DNA of 64,000 nt from NCBI GenBank assembly GCA_020746105.1, contig CM036657.1:2410580-2474579 (forward strand), written 5' to 3'. Positions 12,715 to 24,391 of the stretch are shown one piece after another. The translations under genes and the position numbers were made by a program. The notes under the pieces were generated by a model that saw nothing but the letters and a program-made list of their open reading frames with translations, did no database searches and was not told the origin of the DNA. The stretch comes from Trogon surrucura (lineage: Eukaryota > Chordata > Aves > Trogoniformes > Trogonidae). The number at the start of each line of letters is the position of its first letter. Position 1 is the stretch's first letter.

Positions 12715-13283
12715 TAGAATGCATTGGGTTAGAAGGGACCTTTAAAGGTCATCTAGTCCAATCCCCCTGCAGTGAGCAGGGACAGCTTTAACTAGATCAG
12801 GTTGCTCAGAGCCCCATCAAGCCTGACCTTGAATGCCTCCAGGGGTGGGGCCTCCACCACCTCTCTGGGCAGCCTGTGCCAGTGTTTCACCGTCCTCAGA
12901 GTAAAGAACTTCTTCCTGATGTCTAATCTAAATCTACCCTGCTCTAGTTTAACATCATTGCCCCTCGCCCTGTCGCTACACACCCTTGTGAACAGTCCCT
13001 CCCCAGCTTTCCTGTAGCCCCTTCAGGTACTGGGAGGCCGTTATAAGGTCTCCCCAGAGCTTTCTCTTCTCCGGGTTGAACAACCCAAACTCTCTCAGCC
13101 TGTCCTTGTAGGAGAGTGCTCCAGCCCTTTGATCATTTCTGTGGCCCTCCTCTGGACCCGCTCCAACATCTCCACGTCCTTCTTGTGTTGGGGGCTCCAG
13201 AGCTGAACGCAGCACTCCAGGTGGGGTCTCACCAGAACAGAGCAGAGCAGAGGGGCAGAATCACCTCTCTCCATCTGCTGGCC
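12715..13283 (-). mobile_element. Old CR1 LINE, 3' part (continues at 16,180)
   Basis: The 3' terminus at 12,715 (TTCATAGAATGC) is followed on the minus strand by CR1 ORF2 C-terminal sequence. It ends at ...CATCTGCTGG, exactly where a second CR1 begins. The missing upstream part reappears at 16,180-16,310, which shows it was split by that insertion. Confidence 0.85.
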
Positions 13284-16180
13284 ATAGAATCATAGAATAG
13301 TTTCAGCTGGAAGAGACCTTGAAGATCATCGAGTCCAGCCTTGGTCCCAGCACTATCAACCTACTAAACTATGTCCCCCAATGCAACATCCACCCGTCTC
13401 TTAAACCCCTCCAGGGATGTGACTCAAGCCCCTCCCTGGGCAGCCTGTTCCAATGGCTGACAACCCTCTCAGTAAAGAAATTCTTCCCAAGATCCAACCT
13501 GAACCTCCCCTGGCGCAATTTAAATCCATTTCCCCTCGTCCTGTCACTCTCCACTAGGGAGAACAGACCAACCTCTGCCTCGCTACAACCTCCCTTCAGG
13601 TAGTTGCAGAGAGCAATGAGGTCTCCCCTCAGTCTCCTCTTCTCTAGGCTAAACAGCCCCAGATCCCTCAGCCTTTCCTCACAAGACTTGTGTTCGAAGC
13701 CCTTTACCAGCTTGGCAGCCGCCTCTGTACCCTCTCCAGCACCTCAATGTCTCTCTTGGAGTGAGAGGCCCCAAACTGGACACAGTACTCGAGGTGGGGC
13801 CTCACCAAAGCTGAGTAGAGGGGCATGATCACCTCCCTGCTCCTGCTCACTACACTATTTCTGATCCAGGCCAGGATGTCGTTGGCCTTCTTGTCCCCCT
13901 GGGCACACTGCTGGCTCCTGTTCAGCCGGCTGTCCATCAACACCCCCAGGTCCCTCTGCCTGGCAGCTCTCCAGCCACTCCTCCCCAAGCCTGTAGCGCT
14001 GCTGGGGGTTGGTGTGGCTGAAGTGCAGGACCCGGCATTTGGCCTTATTGAAACTCACGTGATTGGCCTTGGCCCAATGATCCAGCCTGTTCAGATCCCT
14101 CTGGAGAACCTCTCTGCCCTCCAGCAGATCGACGCTTCCACCCAGCTTGGTGTCGTCTGCAAACTTACTGAGGGTGCACTCCATCCCCTCGTCCAAATCA
14201 TTGATGAAGATGTTAAACAGGAGTGGCCCCAGCACTGAGCCCTGGGGGACACCACTCGTGACCGGCCGCCAACTGGATTGAACTCCGTTGACCAAAACTC
14301 TCTGGGCTCGGCCATCCAACCGGTTTTTCACCCAGCAAAGCGTGTGCCCGTCCAAGCCGGGACCAGTCAGTTTCTCTAGGAGAATGCTGTGGGCAACAGT
14401 GTCAAATGCCTTACTAAAGTCAAGACAAATGACATCCACAGCCTTTCTTTCATCCAGCAAGCGGGTCACCCTGCCATAGAAGGAGATCAGGTTTGTTAAA
14501 CAGGACCTGCCCTTCACAAACCCATGCTGACTGGGTCTGATCACCTGGCTGTCCTGCATGTGCTGCATAATGGAACTCAGGATGATCTGCTCCATCAGTT
14601 CCCCTGGCACTGAAGTCAAACTGACAGGCCTGTAATTTCCTGGATCGTCCTTCCGTCCCTCCTTCTAGATGGGTGTTATATTGGCTGACTTCCAATCAGC
14701 TGGGACCTCCCCAGTCAGCCAGGACTGCTGGTAAATGAGGGACAGTGGCTTGGTGACCACCCCTGCCAGCTCTCTCAGCACTCTAGGATGAATCCCATCT
14801 GGCCCCATAGATTTGTGGACATCGACGTGGAGCAGCAGGTCCCGGACCATCTCCTCCTGGATTGTGGGGGGGACGTTTTGCTCCTGGCCCCCGTCTCTTG
14901 GCTTGGGGGGCTGGCTTCCCTCAGTACAGGTGTTTCTATGACTAAAGACTGAGGCAAAGAAGGCATTAAGTACCTCAGCCTTATCCTCATCTTTTGTTGC
15001 TGTATTTCCTCCTGGGTCTAGCAGGGGATGGAGGCTCTCTCTGTTCTTTCTTTTGTTATTAATGTGTTTATAAAAGCTTTTCTTACAATCTTTAATGTTG
15101 GGTTTTGCTATTTGAATACGCTGGTGAAGAACTGAAGGGGTCAGCTGTGCAGAACACAGGGCTTGGCTGGTGGGACAGGAAATGCATGTTTGTCAGGCAA
15201 TTACCAATTAACAGAGTCAGAACGGTGCACAAACAGCTGTAGCCAATCACAATGTGATGCGTGCTAAGGAGAACAGTATAAACGTGTGCTGCTTTTGCAA
15301 TAAGGTGGTGACCTTTAGAGCATCATATTGGTGTGGAGTTGTCCGTCCTCGCATGGAACCCCACACTTTAACTTTCAAAGCCAGATTAATTTCCAACTGG
15401 GCCCTGGACCTTCTAATAAGCTCCCTACATAACCTAACGATATCCTTATATTCACTGTGAGTGGCCTGCCCTCCTTTCCAGAGGCCATAAACTCTCTTTT
15501 TTCCCTGATCTTCAGCAATATGTCCCTATTCAGCCAGGCTGGTCTTCTATGCCGCCGGCTTGTCTTAAGGTACGTAGGGATGGCCTGCTCCTGTGCCTTC
15601 AAGATTTCCTCCCTAAGTAGTGTCCAGCCTTCCTGGACTCCTATACCCTTCAAAACTGATTCCCAAGGGATTTTATTGAGTAACCTCCCAAACAGATCAA
15701 AGTCTGCCCTTCAGAAGTCCCAAGTGGCAGTTTTGCTCTCACTCTTCCTAGCGTTTCCAATAATAGAGAATTTGATAATTTCATGGTCGCTGCTGCCTAG
15801 TCGACCTCCAACTGCCACATCTTCCACAAGACCTTCTCTGTTCACAAACAGGAGGTCCAGCAGGGCACTCGGTTCACTTACCAGCTCCGTGAGGAAGTTA
15901 CCCTCCACACGTTCCAGGAACCTCCCGGATTGTTCCCTCTCTGCTGTGTTGTATTCCCAGCAGATACCTGGGAGGTTAAAGTCCCCCACAAGAACAACAG
16001 CCAGTGACCGCGAGATCTCTCCCAATTGCTTATAGAAAGTTTTATCTACCTTCCTGCTCTGGTTGGGAGGTCTATAGCAGACCCCCACAGCAATATCATC
16101 TTTATTGACCCTTCACCTAATCCAAATACTTTCAATCTCATTATCACTGTGCTCAAATTCAGAGCTTTCATAACATTCTT
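13284..16180 (-). mobile_element. CR1 LINE inserted in the older CR1; carries a solo LTR
   Basis: The 3' end CCATAGAATCATAGAATAG is at 13,284. On the minus strand the element runs through reverse transcriptase (14,850 to 13,700, including FADDTKLGG and the [15 protein letters not shown] block), the linker (15,660 to 14,850) and the C-terminal endonuclease (16,130 to 15,700, with GVCYRPPNQ and GDFNLPGICW). It is 5'-truncated near 16,180. Frames break several times, so it is not active. A 270-bp LTR sits at 15,096-15,365. Confidence 0.85.
15096..15365 (+). mobile_element. Solo class II LTR nested in CR1, 6-bp target duplication
   Basis: It begins TGTTGGGTTTTGCTATTTG and ends GGAACCCCACA. It is flanked by CTTTAA at 15,090-15,095 and at 15,366-15,371. 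AGTATAAACG near 15,268 is a TATA box and GCAATAAGG near 15,297 is a poly(A) signal variant, giving plus orientation. Removing it brings the two halves of the CR1 linker back together. The short length, 6-bp duplication and tail TTGGTGTGG...CCCCACA suggest an alpha- or beta-type (class II) avian ERV. Confidence 0.88.
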
Positions 16181-16310
16181 TAACATGCTTCTTTTGATGT
16201 AGGCCCGGGCGCGATTGCCCTTCTGGTCTGCCAGCGCACATGTCCAGCTTTTCATCTACCAGTATCCCCAAGTCTTTTTCCACAGGGCTGCTCTTTATCT
16301 ATGTCTATCT
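16181..16310 (-). mobile_element. Old CR1 LINE, separated upstream part
   Basis: The minus strand reads ...GTAGATGAAAAGCTGGACATG and CTACATCAAAAGAAGCATG, the CR1 block just upstream of the point where 12,715-13,283 stops. This is the second half of the host CR1 of the nested insertion. Confidence 0.7.
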
Positions 16311-16735
16311 AAAGCCAAGGTAAACTAGAACTGCGTAGTTTTGAAGATTCAAATTTTCATCTTTGTTGCTTTTTCACTGTTATCTTAATTGGCTCCTTTG
16401 ACTTTTCTGAGAAGAAATTTCATCTGTGCCTATGTGGAAACTTGAACTTGAAAACTTGAACTTTATAAAAAGAAATCATCAAATGCTCATGGATTTTTTT
16501 TTTCCTTTGGGTTCCTGGATGTTTTTTCTTCTATCAGATTAGTCAAGTCTCTAGTCTGCATTTAGACTAATAAAAAAACTAGAAAAAAACTTACTAGATC
16601 ACATTTTTAAACAGTTAAACTTTAATACTCCCAAAAGTTATTTTGAAAGTTGTGCTTCTGAAAAACGTTGTCTTTAACTTATTTAACTGCTTTGGGAGTA
16701 CTAATTGTCACTTCTGTTTGGTTTTGCCTTTCAAG

Positions 16736-16954
16736 GTATCCAGAGAATGGCATAGTAGAAATGGACACCAAAAATCTTCGACCGCGAGCAAGAACCATTC
16801 TCAAGTGGAATGAAATAAAAGTGGGTGATGTGGTGATGGTTAACTACAATGTTGAGGCTCCAGAAGAAAGAGGATTCTGGTTTGATGCAGAAATTACCTC
16901 TCTGAGAGAAATTTCAAGGACTAACAAAGAGGTTCATGCTAAAATTTTTCTGGG
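16736..16954 (+). CDS. UHRF2: UHRF2 exon, second part of the tandem Tudor domain
   Basis: This 219-nt exon is bounded by a TTTCAAG acceptor (AG at 16,734-16,735) and a GTAAGA donor at 16,955. With two bases carried from the previous exon it completes a Glu codon, then reads YPENGIVEMD, RPRARTILKWNE, VGDVVMVNYNVE and RGFWFDAEI before KIFLG. These are the hallmark UHRF Tudor blocks; the aromatic residues of YPE and RGFWFDA form part of the methyl-lysine cage in the family. DLRPRARTILKWNE and RGFWFDAEIT favour UHRF2 over UHRF1. No stop or frameshift. The following exon (PHD linker) was not found before the next large repeats. Confidence 0.9.
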
Positions 16955-18847
16955 GTAAGATTTCTTTGGCTAATATGGAAAGTCTATTTACATTCTTAAA
17001 CAACCAAACAAAACTTAAAGCTTTTAGGGTTTGTTTGTTACTCGTTATTAGATTAACATTAATATATTGTATTTCTGCAGATGAGCCATTTCTGGGGTTT
17101 GTGTGTGAAGGAAATTCCTTTAGAACTTTTGATATATGCCTTAATTCCCTTAGCAGAGTCTGCTATTTCTCAGTAGACCATGATGAGCACTCTGAGATGA
17201 TATTCGCCTGGTCAGACTGTCCTATTTTATTGTTGAGTCATGGAAGCACTATCTGGACTTGTTAACTAATCATCGCATCTCACGTCTGCTTCCTTCTCTA
17301 TGCCGGTTCCATCCTTGCTGTGCATGGGACCCAGAAATACAATATAAGGCAATAATAGTCCTCCATTTCCACCTTTGCTTACGCAACTCAATGGGGGAAA
17401 GGATGGTCACCTTGTCATGGCTGCATAACCGATGTCCATGCCTCCCACCTCCCCAAGGGTGTCAAGTGTGGAGCGGAGTTTGATCCTGGAGTGATGAAGG
17501 GTTAGAATCAAGGCAATCGATAAGGTGGTGTGTCAAGAAACCATCAAAAGCCATATATAATATGAACAAGCCAGAAACTGCTCAAAATAGGTATAAAAAC
17601 TAGGGGAATTAAACAAGACAACCCCATAGCTGTGGCAGACCATCGTAGAAGGGATTGCCACCAACTATGTTTGTTTTCTTAACACATTCCAGGATTTGTT
17701 TGATCTCTATGGTATCATGGTGGACAGCTATTAAAGTTTGTCGTGCCTGCTCCTTTGGCTTTTTCAATAGTCAATGTAAGTCTTCAAGTGACAAAACCCA
17801 TTCAATAAGAGTTAAATTCATACTGATAGGGGTAGGGGTGATGTGGTGGTAGAGGGTATAATTAGCTGACAGTACTTGATAAGTGATGATTAGGCTGATA
17901 TAGCTAAAATTACATCCAGATAGGGTTTTAAAATAACAAGTACATAGATTAACTAACATAAAGTACAGTTATATGTAGTCAATATATACAGAAGGGCATG
18001 AAGATGATTCTATGAAGATCATAAAGATATACAGCTGTTCCAGACATAGATGAGTATTGTCTCAGTTCACTGGGGTCTACTGAGAAATGACAGACTCTGC
18101 TAGATGAATTAAGGCACATATCAAAGGTTCTAAAGCAATTTCCTTCACACGTAAACTCAAGCTTCAACATTTACTGATTTCCATCCTTTCATTCCTTGTC
18201 AGGCCTATTGTTGATGATCCATGGGATAGATCACAGATCTGGCAATATTAAAATAGTGAATTCCATGAGACAGATTTTCCCATTTGTCCTGAAAATTTAG
18301 TCAACCAAGAGTCATGGGGAATTGGGATATCTTCTTCAGAGTAGCAGGATGTCAAAAGAGGCAATCTACAAGAAAGGAATAAAATGCATCCTGTTTAGGC
18401 TACAAGCCAAGTGGCAGGTAGTTACTCTTTTCATAATTCTTTCATACAAAATTGCTCCTAGTACCCCTGTAATTAGAGCTGTGGTGATGGTGTTGGTAGG
18501 GAGAATGCACGCTCTCACTGTAGTCCCTACAAGAGCTTGTGAAGGTGGCAAAAAGAGGGGTTTCTGTAATAGGTAATAGGTGAGTCTTCGGAATCATTGG
18601 TAGCTACAGAACAGGGAAAGGAAAGAGGGGTGAGAACAAAATGATTGAGACCTCAAGGTTAGACTCTGTCAATGACAGCGGAGATACCAAAAACTCAGCA
18701 CTGGATGGTAATGGATTATGCACATCCTTCAGAAAAGAACATTGCAAAGGACTTCATGATGAATAGGATCTAAAACCTTAAGTGTAAGTGGTCCGTCCCC
18801 AAGGAGTTCATAAATATCAGAAAGAGCAAGGAAGGTGGTGAGTAAAG
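16955..18847. other. Unclassified region with long inverted repeat
   Basis: Intron side of the UHRF2 Tudor exon. It contains two arms of about 78 bp in inverted orientation (17,101-17,179 and 18,074-18,150) around an 895-bp spacer. The spacer and right flank have scattered open frames without a domain I can name. One minus-strand frame at 18,366-18,551 ends in a hydrophobic stretch and could be ERV env, which is unproven. Confidence 0.4.
17101..18150. repeat. Inverted repeat, 78-bp arms, 0.9-kb spacer
   Basis: Left arm 17,101-17,179 reads GTGTGTGAAGGAAATTCCTT...CTCAGTAGACC. The right arm (18,074-18,150) is its reverse complement with roughly ten differences. Both arms, each read in its own direction, keep one open frame (CEGN.FRTFD and SRVC.FSVD), so the duplicated piece was probably coding. 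Confidence 0.8.
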
Positions 18848-19512
18848 AATAGGATAGGATAGAATAGAAATATTTCAGTTCGAAGGGACCTACAACGATA
18901 ATCTAGTCCAACCGCTTGACCAATTCAGGGCTGATCAAAAGATAAAGCATATTATTAAGGGTATTGTCCAAATGCCTCTTAAACACTGACAGGCTTGGGG
19001 CATCAACCACCTCTCTAGGAAGCCTGTTCCGGTTTTTGACCACCCTGTCAATAAAGAAATGGTTCCTACTGTCCAGTCTAAACCTCTCTTGATGCAGCTC
19101 CCACACATCCTATCACTGGATACCAGGGAGAAGAGATCAGCACCTCCCTCCCCATTTCCCCTCCTCAGAAAGCTGTAGAGAATGAGATCACCCCTCTGCC
19201 TCTTTTTCTCCAAACTAGACAAACCCAGAGTCTTTAGCTGCTTCTTCTGGACATGCCTTCCAGCCCTTTCACCAGGTTTGTTGCTCTCCTCTGGACACAT
19301 TTGAGTACCTTCACATACTCCTTAAATTGTGGGACCCAGAACTGAACACAGTATTCAAAGTGAGGTCGGACCATCACTAAATACAGCAGATTAATTATCT
19401 CTCTTGACCGGCTGGTTATGCTGTGTTTGATGCACCCCAGGATGTGGTTTGCCCTCTTGGCTGCCAGGGGACACTGCTGACTCATACTGAACCTGCTGTC
19501 GACCAGCATCAC
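18848..19512 (-). mobile_element. Old CR1 LINE, 3' part
   Basis: Minus-strand CR1 ORF2 C-terminal sequence (…FRLDSRNHFFIDRVV…[13 protein letters not shown]…), diverged from the others in the window. The 3' repeat near 18,848 is degenerate (GGATAGGATAGAATAG). It stops where a younger CR1 begins at 19,513. Confidence 0.8.
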
Positions 19513-20660
19513 ACAGAATCACAGAATGTCAGGAGTGGGAAGGGACCTCAAAGATCATCTAGTCCGGCCGCCCTGCCAGAGCAGGACCACCTACAGTAGG
19601 TCGCACAGGAACGCGTCCAGGCGGGTTTTGAATGTCTCCAGAGAAGGAGACTCCACAACCTCCCTGGGCAGCCTGTGCCAGGGCTCTGGCACCCTCACTG
19701 TGAAAAAGTTTTTCCCAATGTTTTTGTGGAACCTCCTGTGCTCCAGCTTGTACCCATTGCCCCTTGTCCTGTCATTGGATGTCACTGAGAAGAGCCTGGC
19801 ACCGTCCTCCTGACACTCCCCCTTGACATATTTATAAACATTAATGAGGTCACCCCTCAGCCTCCTCTTCTCCAAGCTGAAGAGACCCAGCTCCTTCAGC
19901 CTTTCCTCATCAGGGAGATGTTCCACTCCCTTCATCATCTCTGTGGCTCTGCGCTGGACTCTCTCCAGCAGTTCCCTGTCCCTCTTGAGCTGAGGGGCCC
20001 AGAACTGGACCCAATATTCCAGATGTGGCCTCACCAGGGCAGAGTAGAGGGGCAGGAGGACCTCTCTTGACCTACTAGCTACTCCCCTTCTAACACACCC
20101 CAGGATGCCATTGGCCTTCTTGGCCACGAGGGCACACTGCTGGCTCATGGCCATCCTGCTGTCCACTAGAACCCCCAGGTCCCTTTCCCCTGCACTGCTC
20201 TCCAGCAGGGCAGTCCCCAACCTGTACTGGTACTTGGGGTTGTTCTTTCCTAGGTGCAAGACTCTACACTTGCCCTTGCTGCATTTCATAAAATTTCTCC
20301 CCGCACAACTCTCCAGCCTGTCCAGGTCTCTCTGAATGGCAGCACAGCCTTCTGGTGTGTCAGCCACTCCTCCCAGTTTCGGTGTCATCAGCAAACTTGC
20401 TGACAGTGCTCTCTAATCCCTCGTCCAGATCATTGATGAATATATTGAACAGCACCGGCCCCAGCACTGACCCCTGAGGGACCCCACTAGACACAGGCAT
20501 CCAGCCAGACTCTGCCCCATTGACCACAACTCTCTGACTTCTTCCCTTCAACCAGTTAGCCACCCACCTCACTACTCGGTCACCCAGACCACACTTCCTC
20601 AGTTTAGCTACGAGGATGCTGTGGGAGACAGTCTTCCCCAAACCTGCAATGTGAGTCCTT
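19513..20660 (-). mobile_element. CR1 LINE, 5'-truncated
   Basis: The 3' end is CACAGAATCACAGAATGTC at 19,513. The minus strand runs upstream through 267 codons of open ORF2 C-terminus (20,394-19,591) and then the reverse transcriptase block with [15 protein letters not shown] and SKFADDT in another frame. CR1 similarity stops near 20,660. At least one frameshift near 20,380 disables it. Confidence 0.88.
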
Positions 20661-21384
20661 CCCACAACGTGTGCCACTCTAAGTCACGGCATTCTTTGGA
20701 TGCATCCTCTGCTCTGGCATGGGGTTCTCCAGGGACTGCATCCTGGACTTTTCATCTCCATTGATCTCCTCAGTCTGCAGGGGCTCAGCCTGCCATCTCA
20801 TCATGGGCCTTAGGGAGATCTCTGCTCTAGTGCCCTTCTGCCTCCCTTTCTTCCTCACAGACCCTGGTGACTGCATGGTTGCTCTTTTCACCTCCCCCTC
20901 CTCTCCAAAACAAAACAATTCCCCAGCACAAAAGACAGGACAAAGAGACTGGCCCAGCAGGTTTCCCCTCTTAAATCACAGAGGTGCTGATTGGCCTGGC
21001 CTTGGCCAGAGGTGGGTCCGACTTTTACCTGGGCTGGGCTCTGGAAGTTTCAAAAGGAGCCATCCCCCACAGCCTCTCCCACTACCAAAACACCCCGCCA
21101 GACACAAACCCATGACACCTGCACACAAGGAGCTTTGCTGGTAACTGTAGTTGCACCTTCAGGGAGATGGGAAGAGAATGGGCAAAGCAGAAACTACCTC
21201 TTATAATACCTGGGTTCTGCACCTGTAAAGCAAGCATCTAGTAACAAGAAATGGTCTCTGAGTGGATCAGGATCCTTTTTGACTAGTGGGTGCCACTGGG
21301 CCTTAGTGAGATATGCATAGGTCTTCCATTACTAGAGGGGCTACATCTAAAGTGCAATTGATAACCAACCTATCTATGTGGAGT
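20661..21384. other. Unclassified sequence
   Basis: GC-rich up to 21,200. No exon, gene or recognised repeat. Open frames of up to 141 codons (20,719-21,144) have low-complexity composition and no motif. Confidence 0.3.
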
Positions 21385-21541
21385 AGGAAAAAGAGAAAGC
21401 CTTGATGCTGTATAAGCACTGCTCAGCAGTAGCCAAAACACTAGTGTGTTATAAATGCTGTTTTAGTCACAGATGCAAAGCACAGTACCATGCAGGCTAC
21501 TATGAAGAAAATTGCCTCCATCCCAGTCGGACCCAGGACAT
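21385..21541 (-). mobile_element. ERV LTR fragment (same family as 24,392 and 37,699)
   Basis: GTATAAGCACTGCTCAGCAG, AGCCAAAACACTAG and GAAGAAAATTGCCTCCATCC match the terminal part of the LTRs at 24,392-24,968 and 37,699-38,253. Only about 157 bp remain. Confidence 0.65.
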
Positions 21542-21645
21542 CTGTTTAATTTTAGGAAATTGGGTATAATTCTTTGGAAATTCAGTAGTTTTTATGCAGA
21601 AACCCACGTGAAAACTTTAAATAGGCTGTGACATTGCTTACTTTC

Positions 21646-22047
21646 TGTAGAGGAATTTCTTGTGAGGAAGAGGCGCGGTGTTACTTTAAAGATGTGGACA
21701 ACCCAGCTTAGGCCTAAACAAAGGCTCTGTCCTTGAAGCTGCCTTGGGACACGGGGAGGAGGAGGTTTTATCTGTTTTGTGAGAGCTTTGCGAGATGCTT
21801 GGCTGGAGGTGCTGGCCCCGGGGGGAGAAGGGGGGGCGAGAGCCGCTTGCATAGTGGAATGGCACTGCCCAATAAAACGCTGGCGCGTGTAAACCTGTAA
21901 CTGGCCAACTCTGTTAAGGGGCAGGCGCGGGGACACTGCTGAACTGTACATATTGAGCTGTCCGGAGCAATAAAGAGAGAACTCCTTGTAGCCATATCGG
22001 TGGGATTTGTCATTGTCTTGGCCGGCTCTCCGACGGGACCCTCTTCA
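21646..22047 (+). repeat. 5' LTR of provirus A
   Basis: Starts TGTAGAGGAATTTCTTGTG and ends GGACCCTCTTCA. AATAAAACGCTGG near 21,870 and GCAATAAAGAGAG near 21,967 are candidate poly(A) signals. The length equals that of the 3' LTR exactly. Confidence 0.95.
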
Positions 22048-22049
22048 TC

Positions 22050-22067
22050 TGGCAGCCGAACAGGGAC
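22050..22067 (+). promoter_or_regulatory. Primer binding site, tRNA-Lys-like
   Basis: TGGCAGCCGAACAGGGAC begins two bases after the LTR. It resembles the lysine tRNA site TGGCGCCCGAACAGGGAC with two changes. The matching site in provirus B (27,585 down) reads TGGCGCCCGAACAAGGGAC, with one extra A. Confidence 0.75.
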
Positions 22068-22242
22068 CCTCTATGGATGCTTAAATGTGGATTGCTTGAA
22101 TACGGAAAGACTCCGAACCATCGGACGTGAGCTGATTTGGGAGCCGGAGAGCTGGAGGCAGGAGAGTTCCGAGTGTGACCAAAAGGGCACCGGAGACCAG
22201 AGCTTGAGCGGCCGATCAAGCCCCTGCCAAGGTAAGACCGCG

Positions 22243-22719
22243 ATGGAAACGGACGCGGCAACTCGCCTCCTTAGTATACTCTCTAAGAGAGGAGGAAAAG
22301 TAAAGGAGCGAGACGTATCAGCCCCATGGGCTCGGAAACGGGAGAAAATGAACGACCCGCCATTAATCTTTAGTTCCACAGAATGGCGTGAAGTAGGAGA
22401 CTTTTTGTGGGACTGTACTCTAGAGGGAGGAAAAGAAGGAAAGGAAGCGAAAGAACTAGGAACAGTTTGGAAAACCGTAATACGCACTCTAGAAATCATG
22501 CAGGCAGAAAAGAAAGTTGCTGCGGCAGCGATCGAAGCCTTGGGGGGAGGGCAGGAAAGGAAAAAGGCAAAGGAAGAAACTCCCTGCTCGTCCCGACTGG
22601 GTGGAAGAAAAAAAAAAAGAAAAAAAGGAGAAACTGCACTGCGTTGCAGAATTAAGACTTTCGTCCTTGAGCTGAGCTCTTTTCTAAAGAAGTGCATAAC
22701 TCTTGCTTGCTATTTATGA
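22243..22719 (+). pseudogene. gag 5' fragment of provirus A
   Basis: The open frame starts at the ATG at 22,243, just after a CAAG|GTAAGA sequence that looks like a splice donor. It runs 158 codons and is hydrophilic, with a WAR..EK.NDP block and a W.KTVIRTLEIM block like class II gag matrix. The tail runs into a poly(A/G) lysine-rich stretch and ends. A second gag-like frame (22,879-23,115) follows out of frame and ends FKLEP. Neither can form a complete Gag. Confidence 0.7.
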
Positions 22720-23389
22720 AAAGAGACCCTGACCAGCCGAGTACAGCTCATGTTGAGAGCTTGTTCGTGAGAATGAACAGATAAGAGACTTCTTGTACAC
22801 CAGATGTGCATGGGAGTGAACGGGAGAGTGTGATCAAAACAGACCTGGGAAATTCTGCTCTCCCTGTGTGATAACAGAGTGATTGAAGTAATACTTGAGC
22901 TAATAAGAAAAAAAAAAAAAGAAAGAAAAAAAAAGAAAAAAAAAGGGGGGGAAGAAAAGAAGGAAGATCAGGATGAACCCCTGAAAGAGATCCTGAACAA
23001 ACTCGCTGAATTATCAGCTAGACAGCAAGAAGTAGAAGAAACCCTTAAACCAGTTCAGCTCCCCCACTACCATCAGCTCCCTCACTCAAGCCTGATTTTC
23101 AAGCTCGAACCATAAAGGATCCTTTGCAACAGCGATGGAGCGGTGTCATCAGGGATGCTATAATAGAGGGAGATTGGGAAGCAGCCAGTTCGATTGCGTG
23201 TCCATTGCGTGTCCATTATTAATAATAACGGACAAGGGACCTGGGAACCGCATGATCCTGCATGATGTGGCTGTGCAGCATCCTGTCACTTCAACAGCGT
23301 AGCAGCAACACGACCGTGCACTGGGCCTGCCTGTTGAACCCCTCTGTTTCGCCCAGTGACGTGATGGGACCCTGAGGTACCGATTACCA

Positions 23390-23853
23390 ACGACGACATG
23401 GATTGGACTGGCAGAAGATGCTTACGGCTGATGGCAGAGCAATTATGGGAAAATGTGACTGTTCTCAATGTTACCTGTTGTATTAATATGTATCCTCTTT
23501 GTGTGACTAACGATGAAGCTTATATTGGTTGTGTAATCAAAGCCACATAGTAGGTGTTAAGGTTTATGTACTAACCAGCAGAGTGATCTTTCTTTAGCTA
23601 AAAGCAAGGCAGGGAAACCAGCTGCCTTTTGCTTTGTTAGAAGTGTGTGATTAAGGACCAAAGTATGATTTAGGGTGATGGGTGTGAGAACTTTGACAGG
23701 ATGAATTAAGAGTTTAGTTAAGGCATTTTTGGTTATTGCAGTTTTAATTGTTATAGGCTTACTTATGTCTAGTTGTTTGATGAGTGTAATCAAGAAAATG
23801 ATAAGCAAGCTACTGGACGAAGCCTGGGTTGTCCAAAAAGAAAAAGGGGGATA
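23390..23853 (+). pseudogene. env 3' fragment and polypurine tract of provirus A
   Basis: After the deletion joint, the sequence around 23,400-23,560 carries a cysteine-rich env-like stretch (NVTCCIN, PLCVT). 23,707-23,850 encodes a hydrophobic transmembrane run (VIAVLIVIGLLMSSCLM) followed by a basic tail. AAAAAGAAAAAGGGGGA at 23,835-23,851 is the polypurine tract, directly before the 3' LTR. There is no complete surface or fusion subunit. Confidence 0.65.
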
Positions 23854-24255
23854 TGTAGAGGAATTTCTTGTGGAGCAGAGGCGCAGTGTTACTTTAAAGA
23901 TGTGGACAACCCAGCTTAGGCCTAAACAAAGGCTCTGTCCTTGAAGCTGTCTTGGGACACGGGGAGGAGGAGGTTATATCTGTTTTGTGAGATCTTTGCG
24001 AGATGCTTGGCTGGAGGTGCTGGCCCCGGGGGGAGAAGGGGGGGCGAGAGCCTCTTGCATAGTGGAATGGCACTGCCCAATAAAACGCTGGCGCGAGTAA
24101 ACCGGTAACTGGCCAACTCTGTTAAGGGGAAGGCGCGGGGACACTGCTGAACTGTATAGATTGGGCTGTCCGTAGCAATAAAGAGAGGACGATCTGTAGC
24201 CATATTGGTGTGATGGTCGTTAACTTGGCCGGCTCTCCGAAGGGACCTTTCTAGA
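23854..24255 (+). repeat. 3' LTR of provirus A
   Basis: 402 bp, starting TGTAGAGGAATTTCTTGTG. The usual terminal CA has decayed to GA, but the 6-bp duplication ACTTTC follows at once and fixes the end. Confidence 0.92.
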
Positions 24256-24391
24256 ACTTTCTCCATCTTAAAGAATGCAGTCTTTACAGGCTCTTGAAGA
24301 ATTCACTGCTAGCCTTCTCCTCTTTTGCTAGCTTGCTTTGTCCCTTTTACATAGAGTCCTTTTCTTACCATATCATATTCACAAAGGAACT

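Larger units (their letters stand above)
21646..24255 (+). mobile_element. ERVK-like provirus A, internally deleted, 6-bp target duplication
   Basis: Both LTRs are 402 bp (21,646-22,047 and 23,854-24,255). The provirus is flanked by ACTTTC at 21,640-21,645 and 24,256-24,261, the 6-bp duplication expected of class II integrase. The internal region is only 1.8 kb: a primer site, the start of gag, a lysine/glutamate-rich stretch, a late gag piece, then the end of env and the polypurine tract. Protease and pol are absent. The two LTRs differ at many sites, most visibly in the last 110 bp, so the insertion is not recent. The internal deletion matches that of provirus B. Confidence 0.95.

Noticed and set aside
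12464..12745. 93-codon ORF between LTR and CR1
   Set aside because: No domain, no splice sites in phase with UHRF2, and the end lies in CR1 sequence.
22407..22655. Lysine/arginine-rich ORF in provirus A
   Set aside because: Produced by the A/G-rich tract in another frame of gag; low complexity and absent from provirus B.
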